DNA of 20,477 nucleotides from Pseudomonadota bacterium (GCA_023424475.1 JAFADX010000372.1:1-20477), one strand, 5' to 3'. Counted from the first letter of the stretch, positions 1 to 6,424 are shown. A program made the numbers and translations. The notes: generated by a model from the sequence alone, not told the origin.

Positions 1-170
1 TTCACGTCCGTGCTGCGCCCCAGCACCGTGTCGCTCTGCGACTGCAGGTAGTTCGTGCCCAGCCCGGCACCCACGTACACGCCCTGCACGCGCGGATCCC
101 AGCTCTGCGCGTTCGCGGCGATCGGCATGCTCAACAGAGTCGCCGCCAGAAGCGCCTTCTTCAGGCTCAT
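1..170 (-). CDS. Outer-membrane beta-barrel protein (5' part only, partial)
   Basis: The first 56 codons of a minus-strand gene are visible; the 3' end lies outside the window. The product starts MSLKKALLAATLLSMP and has a clear Sec signal peptide ending in an ANA-Q cleavage site near residue 22. The mature start (SWDPRVQGVYVGAGLGTNYL) has the 'GxYVGxGxGxNY' pattern of the first strand of small OmpA-like or OmpW-like barrels, so the product is probably an outer-membrane protein. Porin, adhesin or OmpA-type function cannot be decided from this fragment. An AGGAGA ribosome binding site lies about 6 nt upstream of the ATG. A weak promoter candidate (TTGGAT, 17-nt spacer, TACGAC) can be read in the leader but is not convincing. 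The gene is codirectional with purK, 189 bp away. Confidence 0.7.
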   Translation of the reverse strand, partial: MSLKKALLAATLLSMPIAANAQSWDPRVQGVYVGAGLGTNYLQSQSDTVLGRSTDV

Positions 171-359
171 TGGAAATCTCCTGTTCGTAGCCCAGACGAG
201 GGCCGGAAGACGGGCCGCAGCGGCAGGCCGGGCCAAGCCACCACGGAACACAACTGTCGTAGCACCCAATTACCGCTCATCCAAAGCCGGGACCTCTCCA
301 CGCGCAACGCTGTCGGCCACGCTGTGGCATCATCGCAACAGAGGGTGGCCGCAGGCGGC
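171..359. other. Intergenic region between purK and the outer-membrane gene
   Basis: These 189 bases have no supported gene. They are slightly less GC-rich around 255-300 and probably hold the promoter and leader of the downstream minus-strand outer-membrane gene. No convincing terminator for purK is visible. Confidence 0.5.
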
Positions 360-1484
360 TCAAATTCCGTGCAGGGCCTCGTCATCCGCCATCCCGGCAA
401 GGCTGCCGATGGGCAGGAGGCGGTTCGCGTGGCCCATCTTGCGGCCCGGCCGCGCCGAGGCCTTGCCGTAGAGGTGCGGCACGACCCCGTGCGCCGCCAC
501 GAGTCGCGGCCAGGCGGCCATGCCCTCGGGGCCGATCAGGTTGCGCATCACCGCATCGTGATGCCGTTCGGGCGAGGCGAGCGGCAGGCCCGCAACCGCA
601 CGTATGTGCTGCTCGAACTGGGACGCCGCGCAGGCGTCCATCGTCCAGTGGCCGGAATTGTGCGGCCGCGGGGCGATCTCGTTGCCCAGCAGGCGGCCGT
701 CCGGCAGCACGAACATCTCGAGCGCGGCGAGACCGATGAGTTCGAGACCCTCAGCCACCGCGGCGACATGGGCCCGTGCCGCGGCCAAGGCGGCCTCCGG
801 CAGGCGGGCGGGGGCGAAGGAGAGGTCGAGGATGTGGTGGGTGTGCCGGTTCTCGGCCGGGTCGAAGACGGCGATGGCCCCATCCTCCCCGCGCGCCGCG
901 ATGGCCGAGACCTCGGCCACGAAGGGCACGAAGGCCTCGAGGATCAGCGGCTTCGGCGCGAGCCGGGCATAGGCCGGGGCGAGGTCCCCGGGCACCCGCA
1001 GCACCGCCTGGCCACGCCCGTCATAGCCGAGGCGCGTCGTTTTCAGGACGGCGGGCAGGCCGATCCCGGCGACGGCGGCGGCGAGATCCGATTCGCTCTC
1101 GATCGCGCGCCAGGGCGCGACCGGGACGCCGATGCGCTCCAGGAAGGCCTTCTCCGCCACCCGGTCCTGGCAGGTCGCCAGCGCGGCGAGGCCCGGCCGG
1201 CACGGCACCAGCCCCGCCAGTGCCTCCAGCGCCGTGGCGGGCACGTTCTCGAACTCGAAGGTCACGGCGGCGACCGAGGCGGCGAAGCGGGCGAGCGCCT
1301 CGCGGTCCTCGTAGGCCGCGACCGTGCGGTGTGCGGAGACCTGCATGCCGGGCGACTCATCGTCCGGCGCATAGACGTGGCAGGCATAGCCGAGGTGCGC
1401 GGCCGCCATGGCCGACATGCGGCCAAGCTGGCCCCCGCCGAGGATCCCGATCACCGCGCCCGGCGGAAGGGGGAAGCCGCTCAT
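360..1484 (-). CDS. purK: N5-carboxyaminoimidazole ribonucleotide synthase PurK
   Basis: 374 residues, the usual PurK length. It makes N5-CAIR from AIR, bicarbonate and ATP in cytosolic purine synthesis and hands it to PurE. The N-terminal pre-ATP-grasp fold begins with GILGGGQLGRM (13-23). The ATP-grasp region has the KTTRLGYDGRGQ loop (148-159) that is typical of PurK, and the metal/ATP-binding NEIAPRPHNSGHWT segment (268-281). The C-terminus has HLYGK and GRKMGH, as in the family. The start is the ATG at 1484, which overlaps the purE stop in an ATGA junction, so the two genes are translationally coupled. A longer reading frame continues upstream through purE but has no family similarity there. 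The purE-purK pair is the standard class I AIR carboxylation module. Confidence 0.96.
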   Translation of the reverse strand: MSGFPLPPGAVIGILGGGQLGRMSAMAAAHLGYACHVYAPDDESPGMQVSAHRTVAAYEDREALARFAASVAAVTFEFENVPATALEALAGLVPCRPGLAALATCQDRVAEKAFLERIGVPVAPWRAIESESDLAAAVAGIGLPAVLKTTRLGYDGRGQAVLRVPGDLAPAYARLAPKPLILEAFVPFVAEVSAIAARGEDGAIAVFDPAENRHTHHILDLSFAPARLPEAALAAARAHVAAVAEGLELIGLAALEMFVLPDGRLLGNEIAPRPHNSGHWTMDACAASQFEQHIRAVAGLPLASPERHHDAVMRNLIGPEGMAAWPRLVAAHGVVPHLYGKASARPGRKMGHANRLLPIGSLAGMADDEALHGI

Positions 1485-1978
1485 GTGGGGCTGTCCGGCA
1501 CCGAGGCGGTCTGGTGTGCCCGCCAGGCCGCCAGCCGCGCCGACAGCTCCGCGTCCGAGGTCGCGAGGATCGCGGCGGCGAGCAGCCCCGCATTCACTGC
1601 GCCGGCCCGGCCGATGGCCAGCGTGCCGACCGGGATGCCCGCCGGCATCTGGACGATCGACAGAAGGCTGTCCATGCCCTTGAGCGCATGGCTTTCGACC
1701 GGCACCCCCAGGACGGGCAGGGCGGTCATCGAGGCGGCCATGCCCGGCAGGTGTGCCGCGCCGCCGGCGCCGGCGACGATCACCTTCAGCCCGCGCCCGG
1801 CCGCCGATGCCGCGTAGTCGAAGAGCCGCTGCGGCGTGCGGTGGGCCGAGACGACGCGGGTCTCGTGCGGGACGCCGAGCGCAGCCAGCGTCTCGGCGGC
1901 GTGGCGCATCGTCTCCCAATCGGAGCGGCTGCCCATGATGATGCCGACCAGCGGCGCCGGGGGCCTGTCACCTGTCAT
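1481..1978 (-). CDS. purE: N5-carboxyaminoimidazole ribonucleotide mutase PurE (class I)
   Basis: 165 residues. It converts N5-CAIR to CAIR in purine biosynthesis and normally acts as an octamer. Class I signatures are visible: GSRSDW (16-21), SAHRTP (44-49, with His46 matching the catalytic His of E. coli PurE), GAGGAAHLPGM (70-80) and the PAGIPVGTLAIG segment (112-123). The presence of purK next door supports class I rather than the class II (direct AIR carboxylase) type. The start codon lies just after a weak GGTGA-like site; no strong Shine-Dalgarno is seen. Its stop overlaps the purK start by four bases. The upstream 150 bp contain the palindrome TCGAATTCGA at about 1994-2003. Confidence 0.96.
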   Translation of the reverse strand: MTGDRPPAPLVGIIMGSRSDWETMRHAAETLAALGVPHETRVVSAHRTPQRLFDYAASAAGRGLKVIVAGAGGAAHLPGMAASMTALPVLGVPVESHALKGMDSLLSIVQMPAGIPVGTLAIGRAGAVNAGLLAAAILATSDAELSARLAAWRAHQTASVPDSPT

Positions 1979-2129
1979 TCACGTCACCGTCGGTCGAATT
2001 CGAATCTGAAACGAAAACAGGGCGAGGTGCGCGACCGCGCCCGCCCGCCGCCCTCGATGCGGCAGCCCACGGCGCGAGGGCCGGCCGCGCGGCTGCGCGG
2101 CGCCCGCCGTCCGAGGGCGAAAGGGATCT
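1979..2129. other. Intergenic region upstream of purE
   Basis: 151 bases between purE and a DUF465 gene, both on the minus strand. The only AT-richer patch (about 1993-2017) contains the 10-bp palindrome TCGAATTCGA, close to the purE start. It probably carries the purE promoter, but no consensus -35/-10 pair is clear. Confidence 0.4.
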
Positions 2130-2330
2130 TCAGGCAATGATGTCGGGGACGAGCCGGCCCTCGAGCCAGGCGATCTCGTCCTTGAGCTTGAGCTTGCGCT
2201 TCTTCAGCCGCTGCAGCTGCAACTGGTCCAGCACCGACCCGTCGAGCCGTGCGATCACGGTGTCGAGGTCGCGGTGCTCGCTGCGCAGTTCGTGCAGGCG
2301 GCGCAGCATGGCGTCACGGTCGGCGATCAT
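2130..2330 (-). CDS. DUF465 (YdcH-type) small coiled-coil protein
   Basis: 66 residues, highly charged and predicted helical throughout. It has the LKKRKLKLKDEIAWLE helix typical of the DUF465/YdcH family, small bacterial proteins of unknown biochemical role. The first helix (residues 4-28) and the second (36-58) would form an antiparallel coiled coil. It is a lone gene and lies divergent from a second DUF465 gene 188 bp away. There is a GATAAT hexamer upstream on its strand at 2381-2386, which could be its -10 element. The family is recognised with good confidence; the function is unknown. Confidence 0.85.
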   Translation of the reverse strand: MIADRDAMLRRLHELRSEHRDLDTVIARLDGSVLDQLQLQRLKKRKLKLKDEIAWLEGRLVPDIIA

Positions 2331-2380
2331 GGCCGGCGGCCCCGATGCGAAGTTGAGGATGCATTCGCGATGAGATCGCC

Positions 2381-2386
2381 ATTATC
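2381..2386 (-). promoter_or_regulatory. Possible -10 element of the minus-strand DUF465 gene
   Basis: GATAAT on the minus strand matches five of six positions of TATAAT, in the only AT-rich patch of the divergent region. It lies about 50 bases upstream of the ATG. No good -35 hexamer is found at the right distance, so this is a weak call. Confidence 0.3.
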
Positions 2387-2518
2387 ATGTCCGGGCCGGG
2401 GCGCGACAGGCCATTCCCGGCGGTCGCGCATCGGTTCGAGCGGGGTCGGGTCCCCGGCCCCGGCGACGTGCCCGCGGCATCCCGCCGCGGCGCACCAGAC
2501 CATGAGGATGCGTCACGC

Positions 2519-2695
2519 ATGCCGCTGAATGCCCGGATTGCCTCCCTCGAGGAACGCCACGCCGCCCTCGAGCGCCGAATCCTGGACGAAGACAACCGCC
2601 CGCGTCCCGACGACATGGAACTGGCCCGGCTGAAACGCGAAAAGCTGCGGCTCAAGGAAGAAATGGAACGGCTCCGGACCGACCGGATGCATTGA
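2519..2695 (+). CDS. DUF465 family small coiled-coil protein
   Basis: 58 residues beginning MPLNARIASLEERHAALERR. It shares the helix pattern LKREKLRLKEEMERLR with the DUF465 protein on the other strand, so the two are paralogues. The frame is open further upstream, but the upstream residues (Arg/Gly/Pro-rich) look non-coding. The ATG at 2519 is supported by GAGGA at 2504-2508, 10 nt before it. The predicted product is almost entirely coiled coil, with a short linker containing Arg-Pro-Arg-Pro near residues 27-30. Function unknown; the family is abundant in alphaproteobacteria, often as several copies. Confidence 0.78.
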   Translation: MPLNARIASLEERHAALERRILDEDNRPRPDDMELARLKREKLRLKEEMERLRTDRMH

Positions 2696-2734
2696 ACGGT
2701 TCCGGCGCGGAGGATCCGCGCCGGCGCGTTCGGG

Positions 2735-3292
2735 TCAGGCGGCGTCCTCGGTCGGCGGGAGGTCGGCCGGGGCGCCGCCGCCATGCGCGGCCACCGCCGC
2801 ATTCAGGTCGCCCTGGCTGCACAGGCCCAGGATGACGGGGTCGCGCGGCTTGATGTTCGCCGTATTCCAGTGCGTGCGGTCGCGCACCTTGGCGATGGTG
2901 TCCTTGGTCGTGCCGAGCAGCTTGGCGACGACGGGGTCGGGTAGCTGCGGGTAGTTGCGCAGCAGCCAGGCGATGCCATCCGGGCGGTCGTTGCGCTTGG
3001 ACACGGGCGTGTAGCGGCCGCCCTTGGTGCGCTGCTTCGGCAGCACGATGCTGCTTTCCTGCAGGCGAAGGCGGGCCGTGGGATCGGCCTCGCAGCGGGC
3101 GATCTCCTCGCGCGTCAGCTGGCCGGAGGCGATCGGGTCGAACCCGACGATCCCCTGCGCGACCTCGCCATCGGCGATCGCCTGGATCTCGAGCGGGTGC
3201 ATGTTCACGAATTCGGCGATCTGCTCGAAGGAGAGCGACGTCTTGTCGATCAGCCACACGGCGGTGGCCTTCGGCATCAGCGGCTGGGGCAT
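2735..3292 (-). CDS. trcR: TrcR-like cell cycle transcriptional regulator (DUF1013)
   Basis: 185 residues. The protein begins MPQPLMPKATAVWLIDKTSL and has a helix-turn-helix-like segment near residues 20-42 (SFEQIAEFVNMHPLEIQAIA). A second one lies near 117-136 (PDPVVAKLLGTTKDTIAKVR). It has the LTREEIARCEADP and RPDGIAWLLRNYPQL segments of the alphaproteobacterial DUF1013 family, which public annotation calls the cell cycle regulator TrcR. It is expected to be a cytosolic DNA-binding protein. The C-terminal 20 residues (Ala/Gly/Pro-rich) are probably disordered. A good promoter (TTGACC, 17 nt, TATACG) lies upstream on its strand, overlapping an inverted repeat shared with the divergent DUF1192 gene. 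The family is clear; the regulatory role here is inferred from the family. Confidence 0.82.
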   Translation of the reverse strand: MPQPLMPKATAVWLIDKTSLSFEQIAEFVNMHPLEIQAIADGEVAQGIVGFDPIASGQLTREEIARCEADPTARLRLQESSIVLPKQRTKGGRYTPVSKRNDRPDGIAWLLRNYPQLPDPVVAKLLGTTKDTIAKVRDRTHWNTANIKPRDPVILGLCSQGDLNAAVAAHGGGAPADLPPTEDAA

Positions 3293-3351
3293 GGGCGGAC
3301 CTCGGGGTGGCCTGAACGGCGAGAGCGAACCCCCGCAACGGAATTGCGCTT

Positions 3352-3380
3352 CGTATAATGATGCCGATCAGCAGGGTCAA
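3352..3380 (-). promoter_or_regulatory. Promoter of the TrcR-like gene
   Basis: On the minus strand, TTGACC (3380-3375) is separated by exactly 17 nt from TATACG (3357-3352). The predicted transcription start is near 3345, giving a leader of about 50 nt before the ATG at 3292. The -35 matches consensus at five of six positions. It is the best sigma-70-type promoter seen by eye in the window. Confidence 0.55.
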
Positions 3381-3392
3381 AGCCCTGATCGG
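3364..3392. promoter_or_regulatory. Inverted repeat in the trcR/DUF1192 divergent region
   Basis: CCGATCAG (3364-3371) is repeated inverted as CTGATCGG (3385-3392), eight perfect base pairs around a 13-nt centre. The centre contains the -35 box of the trcR-like promoter, and the right arm ends next to the DUF1192 ribosome binding site. It could be an operator controlling both genes or a leader hairpin in the DUF1192 transcript. Confidence 0.45.
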
Positions 3393-3404
3393 AAAGGAGG
3401 GACC

Positions 3405-3599
3405 ATGGCGCCCATCGACGAGGAGGACCTGCCGCGCAGGCGCCAGATGCTGGAAAAGCCCCGATTCGACGGGTGGGATGTGTCCCAGTTGCAGGAGTAC
3501 ATCGCCGAACTCAGGGGCGAGATCGCCCGCGCGGAGGCCGCGATCGGCGCGCGGAACGACCACCGCTCGGCGGCGGAGGCCTTCTTCCGCAAGCCTTGA
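3405..3599 (+). CDS. DUF1192 family protein
   Basis: 64 residues. It starts MAPIDEEDLPRRR and has the helical core LQEYIAELRGEIARAEAAI, followed by the conserved Ala-rich tail ending SAAEAFFRKP. This is the layout of DUF1192, a short alphaproteobacterial family of unknown function. The start is fixed by a strong AAAGGAGG ribosome binding site immediately upstream (3393-3400); the frame extends further upstream but without coding character. A TATAAT hexamer lies upstream at 3354-3359 but lacks a matching -35. The gene is divergent from the TrcR-like gene. Confidence 0.85.
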   Translation: MAPIDEEDLPRRRQMLEKPRFDGWDVSQLQEYIAELRGEIARAEAAIGARNDHRSAAEAFFRKP

Positions 3600-3608
3600 G
3601 GCGCGGGC

Positions 3609-3633
3609 GGGCCGGAGCGCACGCGCCCGGCCC
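3609..3633 (+). terminator. Weak hairpin downstream of the DUF1192 gene
   Basis: GGGCCGG (3609-3615) pairs with CCGGCCC (3627-3633) around an 11-nt loop, 10 nt after the stop codon. There is no T-tract, so it could slow or end transcription only with help. The remaining sequence to 3756 shows no gene and is presumed to be the selO leader. Confidence 0.3.
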
Positions 3634-3756
3634 ATGGCTCCGCCGCGGTCCTGGCGGCGGTGCCGGCAACAAAGCCCGATCGGTTCCCGGGGGGGCGGCC
3701 GATGTCGCGGCGCCGCCCTTGTCTCGGGGCAGCGGCGGGGCGATGTGCGGAGGGCG

Positions 3757-5277
3757 ATGCCAGACACCCCGCTTCTCGCACCGGCCGTACCGGCCGAGGC
3801 CCCAGGCCAGCCGCGCTTCGACAATTCCTATGCCCGGCTGCCCGAGCGCCTCTTCGCGCGCCTGCCGCCGACGCCCGTGAAGGCGCCGCGGCTGCTGCGG
3901 CTGAACACGCGGCTGGCGGCCGAACTCGGCCTCGACCCGGCCTGGCTGGGGTCCGAGGCCGGGGTGGCGATGCTCGCGGGCAACCACCTGCCCGCCGGGG
4001 CGGAACCGATCGCCCAGGCCTATGCGGGCCACCAGTTCGGCCAGTTCAACCCGGCGCTCGGCGATGGGCGGGCGATCCTGCTCGGCGAAGTGCTCACCCC
4101 GGCCGGGGGGCGGCGCGACATCCAGCTGAAGGGTTCGGGACCGACGCCCTTCTCGCGCCGGGGGGACGGGCGCGCCGGCGTGGGGCCGGTGTTGCGCGAA
4201 TACGTCGTCAGCGAGGCCATGGCGGCCTTCGGCATCCCGACGACGCGCTCGCTTGCCGCCGTGGCGACCGGCGAGTGGATCTTCCGCGAGGGTGCCGTGC
4301 CGGGGGCGGTGCTGACGCGCACCGCCGCGAGCCATATCCGCGTCGGGACGTTCCAGTACTTCGCGGCGCGGCGGGACACCGACGCGCTGCGCGTGCTGGC
4401 GGACCACGCCATCGCACGCCACGACCCGGCCGCGGCCGAGGACGCGAACCCGCCGCTCGCGCTGTTCCGCGGCGTGGTGGCGCGGCAGGCGGACCTCGTC
4501 GCGCGCTGGATGCTGGTCGGCTTCATCCATGGCGTGATGAACACCGACAACTGCACCATCTCGGGGGAGACGATCGACTACGGCCCCTGCGCCTTCCTCG
4601 ACGCCTTCCACACGGAGGCGGTCTTCTCCTCGATCGACCATGCCGGCCGCTACGCCTACGGCAACCAGCCGGGGATCGCGCACTGGAACCTCGCCCGCCT
4701 GGCCGAGGCGATGCTGCCGCTCTTCGCCGAGGAGGACGAACAGGCGCTGGCCCTGGCGCGCGAGGCGCTCGGCGGCTTTGCACCCGCGTTCGGCGCGGCC
4801 TGGCGCGACGGCCTGCTGCGCAAGATCGGCATCGCGGCGCCGCGCGAGGAGGATGATTCGCTGGTCCAGGACCTGCTGGACCTGATGGAGAAGGGCCAGG
4901 CCGACTTCACCCTGACCTTCCGGGGTCTTTCGGGCGCAGCCGAGGACGCCGCCGCGCTGGAGCGACCGCGCGGGCTCTTCGCCGATCCCGCCGCCTTCGA
5001 CGCCTGGGCCGCGCGCTGGCTGGCGCGGATCGCCGGGGACGGTGTCCCGCCGGCGGAACGGGCGGCGGCGATGCGGGCGGTGAACCCGGCCTACATCCCG
5101 CGCAACCACATGGTCGAGGCGGCGCTGGCGGCCGCCGTGGACCGCGACGACCTCGGGCCTTTCGAGGATCTGCTCGCCGTCCTGGCCCGCCCCTTCGAGG
5201 ACCAGCCCGGCCGCGAGCGCCACGCCGCGCCGCCGCGACCCGAGGAGCGGGTTCTCGCGACCTTCTGCGGCACCTGA
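3757..5277 (+). CDS. selO: SelO (YdiU) protein adenylyltransferase, pseudokinase fold
   Basis: 506 residues, full length for the family. SelO transfers AMP from ATP to protein Ser/Thr/Tyr residues and is linked to redox stress. Seen motifs: GDGRAILLGE (102-111), QLKGSGPTPFSRRGDGRAG (123-141, with Lys125 as the nucleotide-contacting Lys), MNTDN (261-265) and IDYGPCAFLD (273-282). Asp264, Asn265 and Asp274 correspond by motif to the catalytic and Mg-binding residues of characterised bacterial SelO. The third-last residue is Cys504 (FCGT end), the position held by selenocysteine in animal SelO, and thought to form a regulatory disulfide. The start at 3757 follows a GGAGGG site with short spacing; the longer open frame upstream overlaps the DUF1192 gene and is not coding. 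It is convergent with the small heat-shock gene. Confidence 0.95.
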   Translation: MPDTPLLAPAVPAEAPGQPRFDNSYARLPERLFARLPPTPVKAPRLLRLNTRLAAELGLDPAWLGSEAGVAMLAGNHLPAGAEPIAQAYAGHQFGQFNPALGDGRAILLGEVLTPAGGRRDIQLKGSGPTPFSRRGDGRAGVGPVLREYVVSEAMAAFGIPTTRSLAAVATGEWIFREGAVPGAVLTRTAASHIRVGTFQYFAARRDTDALRVLADHAIARHDPAAAEDANPPLALFRGVVARQADLVARWMLVGFIHGVMNTDNCTISGETIDYGPCAFLDAFHTEAVFSSIDHAGRYAYGNQPGIAHWNLARLAEAMLPLFAEEDEQALALAREALGGFAPAFGAAWRDGLLRKIGIAAPREEDDSLVQDLLDLMEKGQADFTLTFRGLSGAAEDAAALERPRGLFADPAAFDAWAARWLARIAGDGVPPAERAAAMRAVNPAYIPRNHMVEAALAAAVDRDDLGPFEDLLAVLARPFEDQPGRERHAAPPRPEERVLATFCGT

Positions 5278-5302
5278 CCGGAGACGGCCGGCGATGAGCG
5301 CG

Positions 5303-5332
5303 AACGCCGCGCGCCTTGCGGCACGCGGCGTT
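5303..5332. terminator. Hairpin between convergent selO and hsp20
   Basis: AACGCCGCG (5303-5311) pairs with CGCGGCGTT (5324-5332), a perfect 9-bp stem with a 12-nt loop. It lies 26 nt after the selO stop and between two convergent genes, a position expected for a bidirectional terminator. It lacks a long T-run. Confidence 0.45.
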
Positions 5333-5386
5333 GCACGACCGGATGGCCGTCCCGTGGAAAGGGAGCCGGGGCGGCCCGGCCGGTCG

Positions 5387-5857
5387 TCAGGCAGCCTGGG
5401 CGGCGGGCGCGGCCTCGGCCTCGATGGCCGGGCGGCTGCCCTGGATCGCGATGCGGCGGGGCTTCAGCGCCTCGGGCACCACGCGCTTCAGCTGCACATG
5501 GAGCAGGCCGTTCGCGAGGTCCGCGCCCTCGACCACGATGTGGTCGGCGAGCACGAAGCGGCGCTCGAAGGCGCGCCCGGCGATGCCGCGATGGAGGAAG
5601 CGGCCCGTGGTCTCCGGCTGCGGCTGCGGCCGGCCGGCGACGGTGAGCGTGTTCTCCTGCGCGGTGATCTCGAGCTCGGCCTCGGAGAAGCCGGCGACGG
5701 CCATGGTCAGGACGTAGCTGTCCTCACCCGTCTTCTCGATGTTGTAGGGAGGATAGCCGGTGCCGTCGGAGACGCTGCGCGCGCTGTCCATCAGGCGGGC
5801 CAGGCGGTCGAAGCCGATGGCGGACCGGAACAGGGGAGAAAAGTCGATCGCGTTCAT
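5387..5857 (-). CDS. Small heat-shock protein, Hsp20/IbpA class A
   Basis: 156 residues. An ATP-independent holdase that binds unfolding proteins in the cytosol. The N-terminus (MNAIDFSPLFRSAIGFDRLA) is the amphipathic leader of IbpA-type proteins. The alpha-crystallin domain runs from about residue 36 (YPPYNIEKTGEDSYVLTMAV) to about 125. It includes FLHRGIAGRAFERRF (87-101) and the A-x-x-x-G-x-L signature ANGLLHVQL (115-123). The C-terminal extension has a RIAIQ segment (135-139), equivalent to the I-x-I motif used for oligomer assembly, and ends in an Ala-rich tail. It is expressed alone, from a sigma-32-like promoter with a ROSE-like leader directly in front of the ATG, so control is expected at both transcription and translation. 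Confidence 0.94.
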   Translation of the reverse strand: MNAIDFSPLFRSAIGFDRLARLMDSARSVSDGTGYPPYNIEKTGEDSYVLTMAVAGFSEAELEITAQENTLTVAGRPQPQPETTGRFLHRGIAGRAFERRFVLADHIVVEGADLANGLLHVQLKRVVPEALKPRRIAIQGSRPAIEAEAAPAAQAA

Positions 5858-5968
5858 GGAACCTCCTGCATGAGCAAGGTTCGTTGCGGGGCGGATCTGG
5901 GCTCATGGGTCCCCACGGGGGGCAACCCAGCCTTCCGCGCCGGCAACCCCGTCAGGGCGCCGCCGGCT
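5858..5968 (-). promoter_or_regulatory. ROSE-like RNA thermometer in the hsp20 leader
   Basis: The roughly 110-nt leader ends in a hairpin that covers the ribosome binding site (5858-5882). On the RNA, GAACC (5882-5878) pairs with GGUUC (5863-5859), enclosing UUGCU and AGGA. These pair as U-A, U-G, a bulged or unpaired G, C-G and U-A, closing a 5-nt loop. UUGCU facing the AGGA of the Shine-Dalgarno, with an unpaired G, is the hallmark of ROSE thermometers. Upstream, GGGU-CCCC and GGGG-ACCC elements (5906-5929) can form a stable second hairpin, as in known ROSE leaders. The structure was read by eye; melting behaviour is inferred. Confidence 0.72.
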
Positions 5969-5974
5969 TGCAGG

Positions 5975-6003
5975 AGATGGGAGAGCGGCTGGCGCTGTTC
6001 AAG
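5975..6003 (-). promoter_or_regulatory. Sigma-32 (RpoH)-type promoter of hsp20
   Basis: On the minus strand, CTTGAAC (6003-5997) is followed after 14 nt by TCCCATCT (5982-5975). The sigma-32 consensus is CTTGAAA, a spacer of about 11-16 nt, then CCCCATNT, so six of seven and seven of eight positions agree. Predicted transcription starts near 5968, which leaves a leader of ROSE length. Confidence 0.7.
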
Positions 6004-6042
6004 GGCGCCGGGAGGGGCCATTCCCTCCTCCGGGCCCGCGCC

Positions 6043-6070
6043 CCGCCAAGGGCCGGCTTGCCCCTGGCGG
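6043..6070 (-). terminator. Hairpin terminator candidate downstream of rpmE
   Basis: On the minus strand, CCGCCAGGGGC pairs with GCCCUUGGCGG over 11 bp (one G-U) around a 6-nt loop, starting 14 nt after the rpmE stop. A second shorter hairpin follows (GGAGGG at 6011-6016 with CCCTCC at 6023-6028). No U-tract follows, but position and stability suit termination before the hsp20 promoter. Confidence 0.5.
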
Positions 6071-6084
6071 CATGCGGAAGGCGA

Positions 6085-6315
6085 TCAGGCCTTCTTGCGG
6101 GCGCCGATGCCGGCGAACTTCTTGTTGAACTTGGCGATCTGGCCGCCGGTGTCGATCACGCGCTGCTGGCCGGTCCAGGCCGGATGCGACTTCGGATCGA
6201 TGTCGAGGCGCAGCGTGTCGCCCGGCTTGCCGTAGCAGGACCGCGTCTTGAACTCGGTCCCGTCGGTCATGATGACGGTGATCTCGTGGTAGTCCGGATG
6301 GATCTCGGGCTTCAT
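6085..6315 (-). CDS. rpmE: 50S ribosomal protein bL31
   Basis: 76 residues. The sequence MKPEIHPDYHEITVIMTDGT, the later DPKSHPAWTGQQ, and the basic tail FNKKFAGIGARKKA are typical L31. The zinc-binding cysteines of the E. coli protein are absent; only one Cys remains (CYGKPGD), as usual for the alphaproteobacterial form, which does not need zinc. The frame is open for 48 more codons upstream, but L31 similarity begins at the ATG at 6315. There is no good Shine-Dalgarno. Instead a CGGGCG/CGCCCG hairpin abuts the start codon, and a five-codon ORF (MSAAR) ends on it. Confidence 0.95.
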   Translation of the reverse strand: MKPEIHPDYHEITVIMTDGTEFKTRSCYGKPGDTLRLDIDPKSHPAWTGQQRVIDTGGQIAKFNKKFAGIGARKKA

Positions 6316-6342
6316 CGGGCGGCACTCATGCAGGAACGCCCG
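6316..6342 (-). promoter_or_regulatory. Leader hairpin and tiny ORF abutting the rpmE start
   Basis: On the minus strand CGGGCG (6342-6337) pairs with CGCCCG (6321-6316), and the next base is the A of the rpmE ATG. The 15-nt loop contains an ATG (6329) whose five-codon ORF stops in an ATGA overlap with rpmE. Autogenous L31 leaders are known in other bacteria; that this is one is inference. Confidence 0.35.
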
Positions 6343-6367
6343 CCGATACCGACCGGCGGGCAGGGAA

Positions 6368-6392
6368 GGGGGCGTATAGGGGAGGCGCCCCC
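6368..6392 (-). terminator. Hairpin between livF and rpmE
   Basis: GGGGGCG (6368-6374) pairs with CGCCCCC (6386-6392), 7 bp with an 11-nt loop, about 32 nt after the livF stop. There is no clear T-tract. It may end the ABC transporter operon. Confidence 0.4.
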
Positions 6393-6424
6393 GGCGCGCA
6401 ACCGGCCCGCACCGTCCGGCCGGA

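Noticed and set aside
360..1919. 519-residue version of PurK with a long N-terminal extension
   Set aside because: The extension overlaps purE out of frame and lacks PurK similarity; the ATGA junction at 1481-1484 fixes the start.
3354..3359. TATAAT as plus-strand -10 for the DUF1192 gene
   Set aside because: No -35 hexamer at 15-19 nt upstream; the same bases are better explained as overlapping the minus-strand TATACG of the TrcR-like promoter.
3511..5223. 570-codon open frame on the minus strand opposite selO
   Set aside because: Shadow of selO; low-complexity Arg/Gly/Val-rich translation without a family match.
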